64,000 nt of DNA from Planomonospora sp. ID67723 (lineage in GTDB: Bacteria; Actinomycetota; Actinomycetes; Streptosporangiales; Streptosporangiaceae): contig NZ_JABTEZ010000001.1 of assembly GCF_015711605.1 (NCBI RefSeq), positions 1,330,001-1,394,000 on the forward strand, given 5' to 3'. A program made the position numbers and the translations under genes. A model generated the notes under the pieces. That model made no database searches. It saw nothing but the letters and a program-made list of their open reading frames with translations, and was not told the origin of the DNA. Each line of letters begins with the position of its first letter. The first letter of the stretch is position 1. Positions 61,281-64,000 of the stretch are shown one piece after another.

Positions 61281-62146
61281 TGGCCCGCTGGCTGGTGGCC
61301 GGCGCGGGCGGCATGCTCGGCACCGACCTGGTGAGCCGTCTCGGGGGCGAGGGCGGCGAGCACGTGGTGGCCCTGGGCCGTGCCGACCTCGACATCGTCG
61401 ACGCGCGTGCCGTACGCGAGGCGGTCATGACCGCCAAACCCGACATCGTGGTCAACTGTGCGGCCTGGACCCTGGTGGACGAGGCCGAGACGCGGGAGGA
61501 GGAGGCGCAGGCCGTCAACGGGGACGCCGTCCAGGAGATCGCCCTGGCCTGCGCCGAGCTCGGCGCGCGGTTGATCCAGCCCTCCACGGACTACGTCTTC
61601 TCCGGTACGGCGCGCGAACCGTACCGGGAGGACGGGCAGACCGGGCCGCTCAACGCCTACGGCCGCACCAAGCTCGCCGGCGAGCGGGCCGTGCTGTCCA
61701 CGCTGCCCGACTCCGGCTTCGTCGTGCGCACCGCCTGGCTGTACGGCGGGTCGGGGCGGAACTTCGTACGGACGATCATCAGCCTGGCCGGCGAGCGGGA
61801 GACGCTGGACGTCGTCGACGACCAGCGGGGCCAGCCCACCTGGACCGACGACCTGGCCGCCGGGCTGATCCGGCTGGCGCGCTCCGACGCCGCCCCGGGG
61901 GTCTACCACGCGACCAGCTCCGGCGAGACGACCTGGTACGGGCTGGCCAGGGAGATATTCACGCTGCTCGGAGCCGACCCCGACCGGGTGCGGCCGGTCT
62001 CCAGCGCGGCCTACACGCGTGCGGCGGTCCGGCCGCCCTACAGCGTGCTCGGCCATGCCCGCTGGGCGGCGGCCGGCCTGGAGCCGATGCGCGAGTGGCG
62101 GGAGGCGCTGCGGCAGGCCTGGCCGGTTCTGGTGGGAACGGGCTGA
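61280..62146 (+). CDS. rfbD: dTDP-4-dehydrorhamnose reductase
   Basis: 288 residues. NADPH-binding GAGGMLG (8-14), STDYVFSG, YGRTK with Y127 and K131, RTAWLYG and FVRTII, all as in RmlD. It makes dTDP-rhamnose from the 3,5-epimerised intermediate. The epimerase gene rmlC is not in the window. The same TGATG overlap joins it to the transporter gene. Confidence 0.9.
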   Translation: MARWLVAGAGGMLGTDLVSRLGGEGGEHVVALGRADLDIVDARAVREAVMTAKPDIVVNCAAWTLVDEAETREEEAQAVNGDAVQEIALACAELGARLIQPSTDYVFSGTAREPYREDGQTGPLNAYGRTKLAGERAVLSTLPDSGFVVRTAWLYGGSGRNFVRTIISLAGERETLDVVDDQRGQPTWTDDLAAGLIRLARSDAAPGVYHATSSGETTWYGLAREIFTLLGADPDRVRPVSSAAYTRAAVRPPYSVLGHARWAAAGLEPMREWREALRQAWPVLVGTG

Positions 62147-63375
62147 TGTACTTGTCGGAGTCCCGGGTGGCCGGCACCCCGTCCGGCGGAGCCGGCCGAC
62201 ATCTCGCGGGCAACGTCCTGGCCCTGGGAACGGTCAGCCTGCTCACCGACGTCTCCTCGGAGATGGTCGCCGCGGTCCTGCCGCTGTATCTGGTCTTCGG
62301 CCTGGGCGTGAGCACGTTGCAGTTCGGCCTGCTGGACGGGGTCTACACCGGGGCCACCGCCGTGCTGCGCCTGGCGGGCGGGCACGTCGCGGACCGGTTC
62401 CGGCGGCGCAAGCTGGTGGCGGGAGCCGGCTACGGCATGTCCGCGGCGAGCAAGCTGGGGCTCCTCGCGGCGGGCGGCTCCGTGCCGCTGATCGGCTTGG
62501 TGATCGGCGTGGACCGCGCCGGCAAGGGGCTCAGAACGGCGCCGCGCGACGCGATGATCTCATTGAGCGTGTCGCCGGAGAGCCAGGGCCGGGCCTTCGG
62601 CCTGCACCGGGCGCTCGACACCACCGGGGCGCTGCTGGGACCGGTGGCCGCATTCGGCGTGCTGTGGCTGGCGGCCGACGCCTACGACGCGGTGTTCGTG
62701 GCCGCCTTCTGCGTGGCGGTGCTCGGCGTGCTCGTGCTCGCCCTCTTCGTCGGCGAGCCGCGGGGCGTCACGTCGGAGCGGCCGAAGGTGACGCTCCGGG
62801 CCGCGACCGCTCTGCTCGGGCCGGGGCCGTTCCGCAGGGTGCTGCTCGCCGTCGTGCCGCTGTCGCTGGCGACGATCAGCGACGGGTTCCTCTACCTGCT
62901 GCTCCAGCGCCGGTTCGACATCGCGGTGGGGTGGCTGCCGCTCTTCCCCGTCGGCGTCTCCCTCGCCTACCTGGCGGCGGCGGTGCCGCTGGGCCGGCTG
63001 GCCGACCGCGTCGGCCGGGGGACCGTGGTCGCTGGCGGATACCTGACGATGCTCGCCTGCTACGCGCTGCTCCTGATCGGCGACGGCCTCGCGCCGCTGG
63101 TGGCAGTGCTGCTGCTGCGCGGCCTCTCCTATGCCGCGACCGACGGCGTGGTCAGCGCGCTCGCCGGGCCCCTGCTGCCCGAGCACCAGAGGGCGACGGG
63201 ACTCGCGGTGATCCAGACGGGGCAGGCCCTCGCCGCGATGGCGGCCTCCTGGCTGTTCGGCCTGCTCTGGTCGGCGTGGGGCCCCCAGGCGTCCGTGGCG
63301 GTCATGGCGGGCGGCCTGGCCGTCGCGGTCGCGGTCGCGCTGCCGCCGCTGCGATCCAGGGCGGGGGTCCCATGA
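62146..63375 (+). CDS. Major facilitator superfamily transporter
   Basis: 409 residues from ATG 62146, about twelve membrane helices. Signature DRFRRRKLVAGAGYGMSAASKLGLL in the loop after helix 2-3, then GVDRAGKGLRTAPRDAMISLSV, a motif I associate with a poorly characterised MFS group in actinomycetes and Gram-negatives. Its position in the rml operon suggests export of a precursor or small molecule, but nothing in the sequence fixes the substrate. Overlaps the next gene by 4 nt. Confidence 0.84.
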   Translation: MYLSESRVAGTPSGGAGRHLAGNVLALGTVSLLTDVSSEMVAAVLPLYLVFGLGVSTLQFGLLDGVYTGATAVLRLAGGHVADRFRRRKLVAGAGYGMSAASKLGLLAAGGSVPLIGLVIGVDRAGKGLRTAPRDAMISLSVSPESQGRAFGLHRALDTTGALLGPVAAFGVLWLAADAYDAVFVAAFCVAVLGVLVLALFVGEPRGVTSERPKVTLRAATALLGPGPFRRVLLAVVPLSLATISDGFLYLLLQRRFDIAVGWLPLFPVGVSLAYLAAAVPLGRLADRVGRGTVVAGGYLTMLACYALLLIGDGLAPLVAVLLLRGLSYAATDGVVSALAGPLLPEHQRATGLAVIQTGQALAAMAASWLFGLLWSAWGPQASVAVMAGGLAVAVAVALPPLRSRAGVP

Positions 63376-64000
63376 GCCTCAGAACCCGGTCGCTGGTCCT
63401 GGCGCTGGCCGCCCTGCTCCTCGCGGGCGCGGCCGGCGGTTACACGCTCTGGGCCGCGGGCCGGCGCGACGCCGCCACCGCCGCCGGGGCGGGCCCTCCG
63501 GACGCGGTCCGCGGGCCGGTGCGGCTGGGAGGGCTGATGTTCCTGGCCGCCGGGGCCGGACCGGACAACGGGCACGTGGCGGGGGAGGCGGGCGGGAGCC
63601 GTACGGTCGCGCCGCAGACGTGCGCCAGGTTCTACGCAGCGGCGGGCACGGCGGTGTGCCTGCGGGCCGAGCGCGGCGCGGTCACCCGCTACCACGCACG
63701 GATCCTGGACCGCGGCCTGAGGGAGACGCGGAGCGTGGAGTTGCCCGGCGTGCCGAGCCGGGCGCGGGTGTCGGCCGCGGGCCACCTGGTGGCCTGGACC
63801 GTGTTCGTCAGCGGCGACTCCTACCTGACCTCGGGCATGTCGACGCGGACCGGGCTGCTCGACACGCGCACCGGGGAGGTGGTCCAGAGCCTGGAGCGGT
63901 TCGCGCTCTTCCGCGAGGGCCGGCGGGTCGAGGAGGCGGATCTCAACTACTGGGGGGTCACGTTCGCCCGGGACGAGGACACCTTCTACGCCTCCGCCTC
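63372..64000 (+). CDS. Membrane-anchored propeller-like protein, N-terminal part
   Basis: ATG 63372 overlaps the transporter stop; the frame stays open to the window end (about 209 residues seen). An N-terminal TM or signal (SLVLALAALLLAGAAGGYTLWAA) is followed by an extracytoplasmic region with repeats such as GGLMFLAAGAGPDNGHVAG and ARVSAAGHLVAWTVFVSGDSYL, and TGLLDTRTGEVVQSLERF. This resembles TolB-like beta-propeller lipoproteins found beside actinobacterial glycan genes. Function unknown. Confidence 0.7.
   Translation, partial: MSLRTRSLVLALAALLLAGAAGGYTLWAAGRRDAATAAGAGPPDAVRGPVRLGGLMFLAAGAGPDNGHVAGEAGGSRTVAPQTCARFYAAAGTAVCLRAERGAVTRYHARILDRGLRETRSVELPGVPSRARVSAAGHLVAWTVFVSGDSYLTSGMSTRTGLLDTRTGEVVQSLERFALFREGRRVEEADLNYWGVTFARDEDTFYASA

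Overview
The sequence is high-GC DNA with GTG/TTG starts, many 1-4 nt stop/start overlaps, and SARP/AfsR, conservon and DUF2306 genes. It is a chromosomal segment of a filamentous actinomycete; Streptosporangiales is my best guess from gene content, not a tested placement. No rRNA, tRNA, CRISPR array, origin or integrase gene was seen.

Layout. 1-3372: the 3' end of a nuo operon (nuoM, nuoN) followed by a long-chain polyprenyl diphosphate synthase, linking complex I to menaquinone synthesis. 3384-5124: divergent rarD and msrA. 5005-9590: an accretion zone behind msrA. Five same-strand fragments of msrA 3' ends, clearly different from each other, are separated by toxin-antitoxin material: Phd/ParE, DUF6247/RelE-like, an AbiEi-like fragment plus HTH/PIN, and a broken PIN gene. 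This is the most unusual structure in the window. 9800-24060: a Tat-exported flavin oxidase, an FMN-binding split-barrel protein, a CMD-like protein divergent from an AfsR-type SARP with a direct-repeat operator, a WD40 propeller, a quinone-oxidoreductase-like enzyme, a DUF2306 membrane protein, a NarL-type two-component system, an amidase, a Nudix hydrolase and a LysR regulator. 24189-27659: one secreted polypeptide carrying both an M4 and an M28 metallopeptidase. 27765-38312: GNATs, a reduced conservon (CvnA and CvnC only), SWIM and barstar genes overlapping tail to tail, an EamA exporter with a GntR regulator, and a divergent saccharopine-dehydrogenase-like / Baeyer-Villiger pair.

38288-64000: a large surface-polysaccharide locus. 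It holds two paralogous polyprenyl-phosphate sugar transferases, an Alg14/Alg13-like glycosyltransferase pair, a GT2, Wzx- and Wzy-type proteins, a Wzz/BY-kinase-like protein with a degenerate P-loop, rmlA-rmlB-rmlD (no rmlC seen), a sulfotransferase, a GH26-like hydrolase, a polysaccharide deacetylase, a FemAB/CelD-type acyltransferase and a large secreted fibrinogen-domain protein. Together they suggest an exported, dTDP-sugar-containing and possibly sulfated polysaccharide. A decayed insertion element with intact terminal repeats sits exactly in the stop codon of the Alg13-like gene and carries a SMI1/KNR4-like passenger gene.
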